DNA of 14,544 nucleotides, taken from assembly GCA_030668505.1 (NCBI GenBank), contig DAOUTV010000017.1:1-14544 (forward strand). The letters run 5' to 3'. The notes under the pieces were generated by a model. That model saw only the letters and a program-made list of their open reading frames with translations. It was not told the origin of the DNA and did no database searches. This stretch comes from Desulfobacterales bacterium. Lineage in GTDB: Bacteria; Desulfobacterota; Desulfobacteria; Desulfobacterales; C00003060. This document shows positions 1 through 7,140 of this stretch, in pieces; within the stretch, counting starts at the first letter, position 1; every line of letters starts with the position of its first letter. A program made the position numbers and the translations under genes.

Positions 1-2298
1 ATTATGTGCTCCCCGGAAGGCGTTGAGCTCATCAAGCAGGATATCGCAGAAGAGGGAGTGAACACCGTTGTGATTGCTGCCTGTTCACGACGTGTGCTCT
101 ACGACGTCTTTGATTTTAGCCCGGCCATTACAGCAAGGGTTAATCTCAGAGAAGGCGTGGTCTGGAGCCACAAGCCCCAAGAAGAGCACATGACCGGAGA
201 AGAAGGTGGCCCCCAGGTGGATGAGTTGATTCAGGAGATGGCTGAGGACTACCTTCGCATGGGCATGGCTGAGGCTGAGAAGATACTCCCGGCCGAACCT
301 TACCAACTGGAGGATCCTATTAACAAGCGGATCTTGGTGTTGGGAGGCGGCGTTACCGGTCTAACTGCCGCCTTGGAAGCGGCCAAGGCGGGCTATGAAG
401 CGGTAGTCATTGAAAAGGAAGCAGAAGTTGGGGGATTTGCGGCGAAACTTCGCAAGCAGACTCCGTGGACCTATCCATATGAGGATTTACAAGAACCTGT
501 CATTCAACAGGTCATCAAAGAGGCAGAAGCCCATCCTAAGGTTGAGATACGCACTGGGACAGAGGTTGCGCGCATTGCGGGACAACCAGGACTTTATGGT
601 GTCACGTTAAAGCCGACGGGGACCAAAAACGTGTGGGATGTCATGACCAAGGAGCAGGAGGCGGCGATACTTGAGAAATTAGCAGCGGAAGGCAAAGCTC
701 CTGACTCCCGTGAACCTACCCCTGATGAGCCTGCAACAATTCTTAGTACCGACCCTGACGCAGAGCGATTCGGGGCAGTGGTCCTGGCCACGGGCTGGAA
801 GCCCTGGGAGCTGAAGGAAGAGGCTGAAGAAGCTCCGGAGGCTGAGGGCGAAGGGGCCGAAGAGCCCAAAAAAGAGGAGGCCAAGGAGACGGAAGGGGAA
901 GAGGCCAAAGCGGAAGAGCCCAGTTATGAGCATCTCGGCTTTGGAAAGTTTCCGGATGTAATCACCAATGTGGCCTTGGAAGAGATGGCGGGCCAGGGCA
1001 AGATTTTGTGCCCATCTACCGGAAGACCTGCCACCAGCGTAGCTTTTATCCAGTGTCCCGGCCAGGGTAGTGACGAAGACTTCCCCTATGCTGCCGCCAT
1101 TACCAGCATGGTTGCCTTGAAACAAGCCAAATACGTTCGGGAGGACAACCCGGATGCCAAGGCCTACATCTTCTATCAGCACATGCGTACACTGGGTCAG
1201 AACGAGTACTTCTACAAGAGTGCCCAGCAGGACGAAGGGATCTTTCTGACCAAGGGCGATGTGGTGACCGTGTCTGAAAATGGTAACGGCTCTCTTGTCT
1301 TGGCGGCCAAGGACACCCTGCTTGGTGATGACATCAAGGTAAGCGTGGATATGGTGGTGCTGGCTACAGGCATGGTACCTACCACAAAGGATGCTCCGGT
1401 CATGAACCTGGCCTATCGACAGGGACCTGGTTTTCTTGACCTTGATCTTTTTGACGGATATCCGGATTCTAATTTTATCTGTTTTCCCTATGAAACCCGG
1501 AGGACCGGTATATATGCCGCGGGGTGCGGACGCAGGGCCATGAGCATCCAGGAGTGCCGGACAGATGCGGCTGGCGCGGCCCTCAAGGCGATTCAGTGCA
1601 TCGAATCCGCCAATCGAGGCGTGTCCGTTCACCCAAGGTCAGGGGATATGACATTCCCTGATTTCTTCTTCCAGAGGTGCACACAGTGTAAGCGATGCAC
1701 TGAAGAATGTCCCTTTGGGGCCCTGGATGATGATGAAAAGGGAACTCCTCTTCCCAACCCGACACGCTGCCGAAGGTGCGGCACCTGCATGGGGGCCTGT
1801 CCGGAGCGTATTATCGGGTTTGCGGATTATAACATTGACTCCATTGGTTCCGCGGTCAAGGCCATAGGGGTCCCGGAGGAGGAGGAAAAACCGAGGGTTC
1901 TTGTCCTGGCCTGCGAGAATGATGCCTACCCGGCCTTTGATCAGGCTGCGATCAGGGGGCTGACGTATTCGCCCTTTATAAGGATTATCCCGGTGCGGTG
2001 TCTCGGGTCTGTCAATGTGGTCTGGATCAAGGATGCCCTGTCCAAAGGGATCGATGGCATCTTGGCGATAGGCTGCAAGTATGGCGATGACTATCAATGC
2101 CACTTTGCCAAGGGAAGTGAACTGCTCAATATCCGTATGGAGAAGATCGGCGAGGCCCTGCTGAGCCTGGCCCTTGAAAAAGAGCGTGTGCAGCAGGTCC
2201 AGATCGCTATTGATGAATATGACAAGATACCTGGTATCATCAGTGAGTTCATGGCGACAATAGAGGAAGTTGGTCCCAACCCCTTTAAGGGTTTTTAG
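1..2298 (+). CDS. qmoB: Quinone-interacting membrane-bound oxidoreductase subunit B (QmoB), 5' partial
   Basis: HdrA/MvhD-like flavin and iron-sulfur subunit of the QmoABC complex, thought to carry electrons between the menaquinone pool and APS reductase in sulfate reduction. The frame is open from base 1 and the first Met (position 4) is preceded in frame by Ile. It sits inside the HdrA-type 'CSP-G...VVIAACSRR' region, so the true start lies upstream of the window. Numbering from that Met: Rossmann FAD motif GGGVTG at 114-119; a Glu/Ala/Lys-rich insert at about 269-306; HdrA-like 'FPDVITN' and 'AFIQC' segments; a second FAD segment GIYAAGCGRRA; two 4Fe-4S motifs, C559/C562/C565/C569 and C589/C592/C595/C599; and a C-terminal MvhD-type domain with C637, C666, C691 and C699 as likely 2Fe-2S ligands. 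qmoC follows in the same direction. qmoA is expected upstream, outside the window. Confidence 0.93.
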   Translation: MMCSPEGVELIKQDIAEEGVNTVVIAACSRRVLYDVFDFSPAITARVNLREGVVWSHKPQEEHMTGEEGGPQVDELIQEMAEDYLRMGMAEAEKILPAEPYQLEDPINKRILVLGGGVTGLTAALEAAKAGYEAVVIEKEAEVGGFAAKLRKQTPWTYPYEDLQEPVIQQVIKEAEAHPKVEIRTGTEVARIAGQPGLYGVTLKPTGTKNVWDVMTKEQEAAILEKLAAEGKAPDSREPTPDEPATILSTDPDAERFGAVVLATGWKPWELKEEAEEAPEAEGEGAEEPKKEEAKETEGEEAKAEEPSYEHLGFGKFPDVITNVALEEMAGQGKILCPSTGRPATSVAFIQCPGQGSDEDFPYAAAITSMVALKQAKYVREDNPDAKAYIFYQHMRTLGQNEYFYKSAQQDEGIFLTKGDVVTVSENGNGSLVLAAKDTLLGDDIKVSVDMVVLATGMVPTTKDAPVMNLAYRQGPGFLDLDLFDGYPDSNFICFPYETRRTGIYAAGCGRRAMSIQECRTDAAGAALKAIQCIESANRGVSVHPRSGDMTFPDFFFQRCTQCKRCTEECPFGALDDDEKGTPLPNPTRCRRCGTCMGACPERIIGFADYNIDSIGSAVKAIGVPEEEEKPRVLVLACENDAYPAFDQAAIRGLTYSPFIRIIPVRCLGSVNVVWIKDALSKGIDGILAIGCKYGDDYQCHFAKGSELLNIRMEKIGEALLSLALEKERVQQVQIAIDEYDKIPGIISEFMATIEEVGPNPFKGF

Positions 2299-2309
2299 AG
2301 TTTATTGGG

Positions 2310-2400
2310 TTTGTTGAGTTTGTTGGGTTCAGATCAACCATGTTAAGACAATGAGCACAATAAACCTGATGAATACAATGAGCACAACAATCAGGTGGGA
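2310..2400. repeat. Degenerate short tandem and direct repeats in the qmoB-qmoC spacer
   Basis: Just after the qmoB stop there is a T/G-rich run of three 9-mers of the type TTTATTGGG, TTTGTTGAG, TTTGTTGGG. It is followed by an exact 13-bp direct repeat, ACAATGAGCACAA, at 2348-2360 and 2375-2387 (27-bp period). No ORF of quality is present. The block looks like intergenic repeat DNA inserted into the qmo operon. Function is unknown. Confidence 0.65.
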
Positions 2401-2403
2401 ACG

Positions 2404-2470
2404 GATTGAATATTGACAATTGAATATTAAAGGATCAAGAGATCCTGCTTAAAATTGTCAATCGTCAATC
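2404..2470. repeat. Nested inverted repeat (ATTGACAATT family) before qmoC
   Basis: The left arm 2404-2421 pairs with the right arm 2453-2470 at 16 of 18 positions; both are built from ATTGACAATT-like units. Inside lies a perfect 6-bp stem, AGGATC (2431-2436) and GATCCT (2441-2446), around the tetraloop AAGA. Another ATTGTCAATT unit follows at about 2474-2485, just before the qmoC ribosome binding site. The transcript could fold into a long AU-rich stem between qmoB and qmoC. This may set relative expression or mRNA stability, which is inference. Confidence 0.65.
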
Positions 2471-2486
2471 GAAAATTGTCAATTTT

Positions 2487-2492
2487 GGGAGG
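2487..2492 (+). promoter_or_regulatory. Ribosome binding site deciding the qmoC start
   Basis: GGGAGG ends 7 nt before ATG 2500 and 1 nt before ATG 2494. It therefore supports 2500 and argues against the longer in-frame start at 2455, which would begin inside the ATTGTCAAT repeat. Confidence 0.8.
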
Positions 2493-2499
2493 TATGAAA

Positions 2500-3648
2500 A
2501 TGGCAGATAGCTACTGGGTGGAACCGGACGTCAGATTTGTCAAGCAGCTGCAAAGACTTGGGGGGGAAACACTCAAGAAGTGCTACCAGTGTGCCACGTG
2601 CTCGGTGGTGTGTCCGATTTCCCCGGACGAAAAACCCTTTCCAAGAAAGGAAATGATAGCAGCACAGTGGGGGTTGAAGGACAAGCTGGTGGGCAACATG
2701 GACGTTTGGCTGTGCCACCATTGTAATGATTGCTCGACTTACTGTCCTAGGGGAGCAAGACCTGGGGATGTCCTGAATGCTGTAAGAAGCTACAGTATTC
2801 AGGAATATGCCTGGCCACAATGGCTGGGCAAGATTGTGCCCGATGGCAGGTTCTGGTGGCTGCTGCTGGCCATACCGGTGGCTATTTTCCTTGCTGTCCT
2901 TGGAATAACCGGCCATCTGCATATACCAGAGGGTGAGATCGAGTTCGCCAAGTTCTTTCCAACCCTTCTTGTGGACATTATTTTTGTCCCCCTGGCGACC
3001 GCCTGGATACCACTGGTATTCGGGATCGGGATTTACAGGTTCATGACCGACATCCACAAGAATGCCGTTGCAGACGGAAAAGGCAAACGTAAGGACCTCA
3101 ATGTTCCCGACTTTCTGAAGAGCATATGTTGTACGCTCCCTACCATTCTGAGTCACAACAAGTTTTCCCAGTGCAGCGAGAACAAAGGCCGGTATCTTTC
3201 TCATATCCTGGTACTCTTTTCATTCCTTGGGCTCTTTGTCGTCACGAACATCTTCTTTGTGGCTTTGTATATACTCCAGATACCTGGCCCGTACTCCATG
3301 GTTAATCCTGTAAAGATCCTGGCAAATGTCAGTGGTATCGCCCTTCTTGTGGGGGCCATACTGATGATTTCAAACCGGCTGAAAGATACGGATGCTAATG
3401 TGAGCAAAGGGAGCTATTTTGACTGGTCTCTGATTGTGCTGATCCTAGGCCTGGCCGCCACCGGGTTGCTGTCTCAGTATACGAGATTGGCCCATTTACC
3501 CATTATTGCCTATCCAATGTATTTTGCCCACCTGGTCCTGGTATTCTGTCTGTTTGCCTATTTGCCGTTTTCCAAGCTTGCCCATTTGGTATACCGAACC
3601 CTGGCTATGGCCTACTCCCGGTATTCCGAGAGGGAGCCGTGTGAATAA
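2500..3648 (+). CDS. qmoC: Quinone-interacting membrane-bound oxidoreductase subunit C (QmoC)
   Basis: Membrane subunit of the Qmo complex, a fusion of an HdrC-like ferredoxin domain with an HdrE/NarI-like cytochrome b domain; it is expected to handle menaquinol and heme b and pass electrons to QmoA/QmoB. I chose ATG 2500, giving 382 aa beginning MADSYW, because GGGAGG at 2487-2492 lies 7 nt upstream. ATG 2494 is too close to that site, and the in-frame start at 2455 lies inside the upstream repeat. Two 4Fe-4S motifs are visible: C28/C31/C34/C38-P and C72/C75/C78/C82-P. About six membrane segments follow, near 118-138, 155-180, 232-258, 271-290, 308-328 and 337-360. His235, H332, H344 and H362 in or near them are candidate heme ligands. 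Length and domain order match family members. A hairpin terminator follows at 3678. Confidence 0.94.
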   Translation: MADSYWVEPDVRFVKQLQRLGGETLKKCYQCATCSVVCPISPDEKPFPRKEMIAAQWGLKDKLVGNMDVWLCHHCNDCSTYCPRGARPGDVLNAVRSYSIQEYAWPQWLGKIVPDGRFWWLLLAIPVAIFLAVLGITGHLHIPEGEIEFAKFFPTLLVDIIFVPLATAWIPLVFGIGIYRFMTDIHKNAVADGKGKRKDLNVPDFLKSICCTLPTILSHNKFSQCSENKGRYLSHILVLFSFLGLFVVTNIFFVALYILQIPGPYSMVNPVKILANVSGIALLVGAILMISNRLKDTDANVSKGSYFDWSLIVLILGLAATGLLSQYTRLAHLPIIAYPMYFAHLVLVFCLFAYLPFSKLAHLVYRTLAMAYSRYSEREPCE

Positions 3649-3677
3649 GTAGTTCGGATATCAGATAAACCGCAATC

Positions 3678-3717
3678 AAAAAGGGAAAGACTGAGACACG
3701 TCTTTCCCTTTTCTTTT
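3678..3717 (+). terminator. Rho-independent terminator after qmoC
   Basis: A 13-bp perfect stem, 3679-3691 (AAAAGGGAAAGAC) with 3700-3712, encloses an 8-nt loop and is followed by a T-rich tail through 3717. It lies 30 bp after the qmoC stop. The A-run on its left side means it could also stop transcripts arriving from sat on the opposite strand. Confidence 0.85.
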
Positions 3718-3791
3718 CCAAGATAAAGTCAGCCATTGCTTCCCGAACATCTATATTCTAAAGCTTTCACTATAAAAGAATTGAAAGGCAT

Positions 3792-3827
3792 AAAAAAAGG
3801 AGGCAGCTTCCACTGCCTCCTTTTTTG
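3792..3827 (-). terminator. Rho-independent terminator after sat (bidirectional)
   Basis: GGAGGCAG (3799-3806) pairs with CTGCCTCC (3813-3820) around a 6-nt loop. A seven-A run (3792-3798) and a T run (3821-3826) flank it, so it reads as a terminator on both strands. It lies 31 bp past the sat stop codon on the minus strand and probably ends the sat transcript. Together with the hairpin at 3678 it insulates the two convergent sulfate-reduction operons. Confidence 0.88.
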
Positions 3828-3857
3828 TTTAGGAGAATCTATTCTGGAATTAATCCA

Positions 3858-5138
3858 TTACTTCATTGTAGAGGCCTCAGCATGACTCTGCATCTTGATT
3901 TCAACTTTCTCGGTCAGGCCTCCATAGTACTCGCGGAGGATTGTCAAAACCTCATCGCGGCCAAAGTGATCGGGAATATCGCTACCATCAGAGAGCATCT
4001 TGCGCAGCTTTGTCCCGGAAAGGACGACACGATCTTCCTTGTCGTGCGGGCAAGTCCTGAGTGATGCCATGCCGTCGCACTTGAAGCAATAGAATGTCCA
4101 ATCGATCTTTAACGGTTCGCAAAGGAGCCTCTTGCCAGGATCTTCCGGCTTTGGGATCTCGTCAAAGATTGTTTGTGCGTCAAACAGACCGTAGAAGTCA
4201 CCGACACCGGCGTGGTCACGGCCGATAATCATTCTATTAACACCGTAGTTCTGGCGGAAAGTGGAGTGGAGCAGGCCCTCTCTCGGGCCGGCATAGCGCA
4301 TGTCAAGGGGGTACCCACCTTGGACGATATTCTCCTTGCTGAAGTAACCGTCTATAAGGGCATTGATGCATTTAATGCGTGTCTCAGCAGGGATATCGCC
4401 CGGCTTCAGTGACCCGACCAGAGAGTGAATGAACACACCGTCACATACCTCAACGGCAATCTTAGCCAGATACTCATGGGACCGGTGCATTGGGTTCCTG
4501 AGCTGGAGCGCGGCGACCTTGCTCCATCCTTTTTCTTCAAAAAGGGCGCGCGATTGTGTCGGGGTCATATAAGTGCCGGCAAACTTTTTGGGGAAATCGC
4601 CCTCACTCAGCACCTTAACAGGACCGGCCAAGTTGTAATCTTTCTGATTCATGACCATGATAACGCCGGGATGATCTTCAGGGGCAATTTTCCAGAAGTT
4701 ATCGCCTTGGGATTCCTCGCCTTTTCCCTTGTAAACCTTTTCGCATTCCCATTTTTTGTCGGCCTCGGTCATCTCATATTTTTCGGTGACCTTCATAGTG
4801 GCCATGATCTCGCCGGAAGCATTCTGAAGGGCAATTTCATCACCCTCGTTGATGCTGTCGGCATCTTCTTTAGAAGCGGACAGTGTTACAGGTACTGGCC
4901 AGAATGTGCCGTCGGTCAGCAGATACTTCTCGCAAACACTCTTCCAGTCAGCCTTAGGCATAAAGCCGTTTAACGGGCTGAATCCGCCGATACCCATCAT
5001 GATAAGGTCGCCGTTTTCACGACCGCTGATGGATATCGTCTTCAAACCTTCAGCCTTTTTCTTTTCCGCCTCTAACTCCGAACCGGTTAGTAAACAGCAA
5101 ACTAAACCCTTGCCTCCATGTGGTGGTACTAATGCCAT
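3858..5138 (-). CDS. sat: Sulfate adenylyltransferase (ATP sulfurylase), dissimilatory type
   Basis: Catalyses ATP + sulfate to adenosine 5'-phosphosulfate (APS) + PPi, the cytoplasmic activation step of sulfate reduction. The 426-aa length is typical of bacterial and archaeal single-domain Sat. The N-terminal PUA-like region carries 'DLIMMGIGGFSPLNGFM'. Active-site motifs are QLRNPMHRSHE (212-222, with the H218/H221 pair), GRDHAGVG (306-313) and LSGTKLRKML (373-382). C351, C354, C363 and H365 form a CxxC-x8-C-x-H cluster resembling the zinc site reported for some prokaryotic Sat enzymes. ATG 5138 is preceded by AAAGGAGAT on the minus strand, and the first residues (MALVPPHGGKG) fit the family. 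The gene is transcribed toward qmoC, whose complex works two steps later in the pathway. Confidence 0.97.
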   Translation of the reverse strand: MALVPPHGGKGLVCCLLTGSELEAEKKKAEGLKTISISGRENGDLIMMGIGGFSPLNGFMPKADWKSVCEKYLLTDGTFWPVPVTLSASKEDADSINEGDEIALQNASGEIMATMKVTEKYEMTEADKKWECEKVYKGKGEESQGDNFWKIAPEDHPGVIMVMNQKDYNLAGPVKVLSEGDFPKKFAGTYMTPTQSRALFEEKGWSKVAALQLRNPMHRSHEYLAKIAVEVCDGVFIHSLVGSLKPGDIPAETRIKCINALIDGYFSKENIVQGGYPLDMRYAGPREGLLHSTFRQNYGVNRMIIGRDHAGVGDFYGLFDAQTIFDEIPKPEDPGKRLLCEPLKIDWTFYCFKCDGMASLRTCPHDKEDRVVLSGTKLRKMLSDGSDIPDHFGRDEVLTILREYYGGLTEKVEIKMQSHAEASTMK

Positions 5139-5327
5139 TTTTCCTTATCTCCTTTCTGGTTTTTTTAAAAAGATCCATGTAACTCCATGGTATTAAAAAA
5201 CATGAGACCTTAATAGCAGAGGTAAAATCGGTTTCCCTTGGCAGTGGGGTCCTTGGAACTTCTTGTACAAAAAAAACTATAAAAAACAGCTCCTAAACAT
5301 GGGCTTATGGAAAAAAATAGATTGTCT

Positions 5328-5356
5328 TTATTAGTACAATCCCCCCTTTTTGTCAA
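5328..5356 (-). promoter_or_regulatory. Candidate sat promoter with overlapping dyad
   Basis: On the minus strand TTGACA (5356-5351), a perfect -35 match, is followed after 17 nt by TAATAA (5333-5328), a weak -10. Transcription would begin near 5321 and give a leader of about 180 nt before sat. A perfect 7-bp dyad, TTTTGTC (5348-5354) and GACAAAA (5358-5364), overlaps the -35 box and could be an operator. It does not fit the 18-bp Rex consensus that I know for sulfate-reducer sat promoters. Read by eye only. Confidence 0.4.
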
Positions 5357-5663
5357 GGACAAAATTCTTAGCCCTCTCCTCTCCGAGCCGAAGGTCATCA
5401 AGGGGGAGCGAGTTTCAAGCATTGCGAAGGAATACGGATCGTCTTGGGAAAGTTATTTCATTCTTGCTCCTTACAGGACTTGCCCGTTAGAGCATTAACA
5501 GATAAGGAATTGCAACCCCCGTGCCAGGACAAGAGGTGCGTGGGAACAGAGGCAAGTAATTAAAAATAATGACGATCATAGGAGCAAAGGGGCGCTTCTG
5601 CACGTAACCTCAGAGGGATGGGTGTTAGTTTTTTTTACAGATTGTAAAGAACTGATTCGGGGA

Positions 5664-5690
5664 CATCGCTTGCAGGCCTGAAAAGCGATG
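5664..5690 (-). terminator. Hairpin directly after the trkH stop codon
   Basis: Perfect 8-bp stem, CATCGCTT (5664-5671) with AAGCGATG (5683-5690), around an 11-nt loop containing the palindrome CAGGCCTG. It begins 1 nt after the trkH TAG on the minus strand. No U-tract follows, so it may stabilise the 3' end or work with Rho rather than being a classic intrinsic terminator. Confidence 0.5.
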
Positions 5691-5691
5691 G

Positions 5692-7140
5692 CTACTTACG
5701 CCAAAATTCAGGTACAAACAAGACGAGAACCGTGTAGATTTCCAGTCGTCCCAAGAGCATACACAGGATGAGTAACCACTTACCCAACATCGGGATATGG
5801 GCATAGTTATCTGTGGGGCCAACCAATCCCAGCCCGGGCCCGATATTACCGATGGTGGCTGCAACGGCGGCAAAAGATGTGACTACATCGACCCCCATAG
5901 CGGCAAGGAGAAAAGAGCACAAGATGAACAGCCCTAAGTAAAGCATGAAATAACCCCATATGCTATGGAGGACTTCGTCCGATATGGGGCGGCCTCCCAG
6001 CTTGACCTGTGTTACTGCACGGGGATGGATCAGGCAAAAGAGTTGTTTATACGAATGCTTCAAAAGGAGCATTATGCGCAGACACTTCATCCCGCCTCCA
6101 GTGGAACCGGCGGAGGCTCCCAGAAACATGCAAAAAAGCAATATGTTTTGTGAAAGAGAGGGCCACTTTTCAAAATCGGCTGTGACATACCCGGTGGTCG
6201 TAATGATAGACATTACTTGAAAGGCCCCAAAACGTATGGCCTCGGAACAGGTATTGTATACGGTGTGATACACGTTGAAGCTGACCGCAAGAACAAAAAT
6301 GACAACTGCGCCTATGAAAAAACGAAATTCCGGGTTGCGCCAGAATGCCCGTAGATCCCCCCTCAGGCATTGGTAATGAAGGGAAAAATTGATTCCGGCA
6401 AAGAGCATAAAGAGAATGACCACTGTATCGATGTATGGACTATCATACGACCCAATTGAGGCATTTCGCGTGGAAAATCCTCCGGTGGCCATGGTCCCAA
6501 AGGTATGACAGAGAGCTTCAAACAGGTCCATGCCGCCCAACATAAGCAATAGGGTCTCTGCTGCGGAAAAGAGCAGATAGACCTTCCAAAGGACCATGGC
6601 CGTGTCCCTTATCCGTGGTTTTAGCTTATCAGGCACAGGCCCCGGGACTTCCGCCTTGTAAAGCTGCATGCCTCCGACGCCTAACAACGGTAGAATGGCC
6701 AGGGAAAGCACAATAATCCCCATCCCGCCCAGCCAATGGGTAAGGCTCCTCCAGAAGATAAACCCCCGCGGGACTATTTCTATGTTCATTAGCACCGAAG
6801 CCCCTGTGGTGGTAAAACCGGAAATAGATTCAAAAAAGGCATCAGCAAAGGTCGTAAACACCCCTCCCCAATAATATGGGAGAGCCCCAAATAAACCAGC
6901 AGCTGTCCACCCGATGGCCACTACACCCATTCCCTCCCGGTGGCTCATGATCTCGCCCTTGGCGCTTCTGAAGACAAGATAGAGCACGAGGCCACTCCCA
7001 AGAGTGACCGCCATCGATTTCAACAGGGGCATAACACTTTCGTCCTGGTAGTAAAGGCCGAAAAGGAGCGGAAAGACCATGGTCAGGCCGAGAAAGAAGG
7101 TCAAAATTCCTACCAGGTGGAGGGTGTAACGCAGACGCAT
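5692..7140 (-). CDS. trkH: Trk-type potassium uptake channel subunit TrkH
   Basis: Polytopic inner-membrane K+ (or Na+/K+) translocating subunit of the Trk/Ktr superfamily, gated by the TrkA ring. The 482-aa length matches TrkH. The four pore-loop selectivity-filter segments are visible: TTTGAS (110-115, G113), T216-M-A-T-G220-G, TTTGYV (314-319, G317) and T429-I-G431-N-I-G-P. Each repeat shows the M1-pore-M2 pattern, with long hydrophobic stretches from residue 8 to the C-terminal 'VLVLFVPEFW'. ATG 7140 directly follows the trkA TAA (7143-7141), and TGGAG at 7154-7150 lies inside the end of trkA, so translation is probably coupled. Confidence 0.95.
   Translation of the reverse strand: MRLRYTLHLVGILTFFLGLTMVFPLLFGLYYQDESVMPLLKSMAVTLGSGLVLYLVFRSAKGEIMSHREGMGVVAIGWTAAGLFGALPYYWGGVFTTFADAFFESISGFTTTGASVLMNIEIVPRGFIFWRSLTHWLGGMGIIVLSLAILPLLGVGGMQLYKAEVPGPVPDKLKPRIRDTAMVLWKVYLLFSAAETLLLMLGGMDLFEALCHTFGTMATGGFSTRNASIGSYDSPYIDTVVILFMLFAGINFSLHYQCLRGDLRAFWRNPEFRFFIGAVVIFVLAVSFNVYHTVYNTCSEAIRFGAFQVMSIITTTGYVTADFEKWPSLSQNILLFCMFLGASAGSTGGGMKCLRIMLLLKHSYKQLFCLIHPRAVTQVKLGGRPISDEVLHSIWGYFMLYLGLFILCSFLLAAMGVDVVTSFAAVAATIGNIGPGLGLVGPTDNYAHIPMLGKWLLILCMLLGRLEIYTVLVLFVPEFWRK

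Larger units (their letters stand above)
5139..5691. other. Gene-free region between sat and trkH (553 bp)
   Basis: AT-rich near sat and more mixed near trkH. It holds the putative sat promoter and leader, a small CCATG/CATGG hairpin at 5175-5190, and the hairpin after the trkH stop at 5664-5690. The only ORF on the plus strand (5307-5498, 63 codons) lacks a ribosome binding site and runs antisense to the putative sat promoter, so I do not call it. I could assign nothing to 5365-5660. Confidence 0.6.

Noticed and set aside
679..1632. 317-codon minus-strand ORF opposite qmoB
   Set aside because: It lies wholly antisense to a well-supported qmoB, has no domain resemblance and no ribosome binding site; a GC-codon shadow.
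4425..4973. 182-codon plus-strand ORF opposite sat
   Set aside because: It lies entirely within sat on the other strand, with no recognisable domain or start signal.
5307..5498. 63-codon plus-strand ORF in the sat-trkH spacer with a weakly helix-turn-helix-like stretch (GERVSSIAKEYG)
   Set aside because: No ribosome binding site, too short for a DNA-binding protein, and it overlaps the putative sat promoter in antisense. The resemblance is probably chance.
5629..5655. T-run and TTTACA/TGTAAA dyad at 5629-5648 as a terminator
   Set aside because: The stem is only 6 bp with a 3-nt loop, and the T-run is on the wrong side for a minus-strand transcript; no plus-strand gene precedes it.
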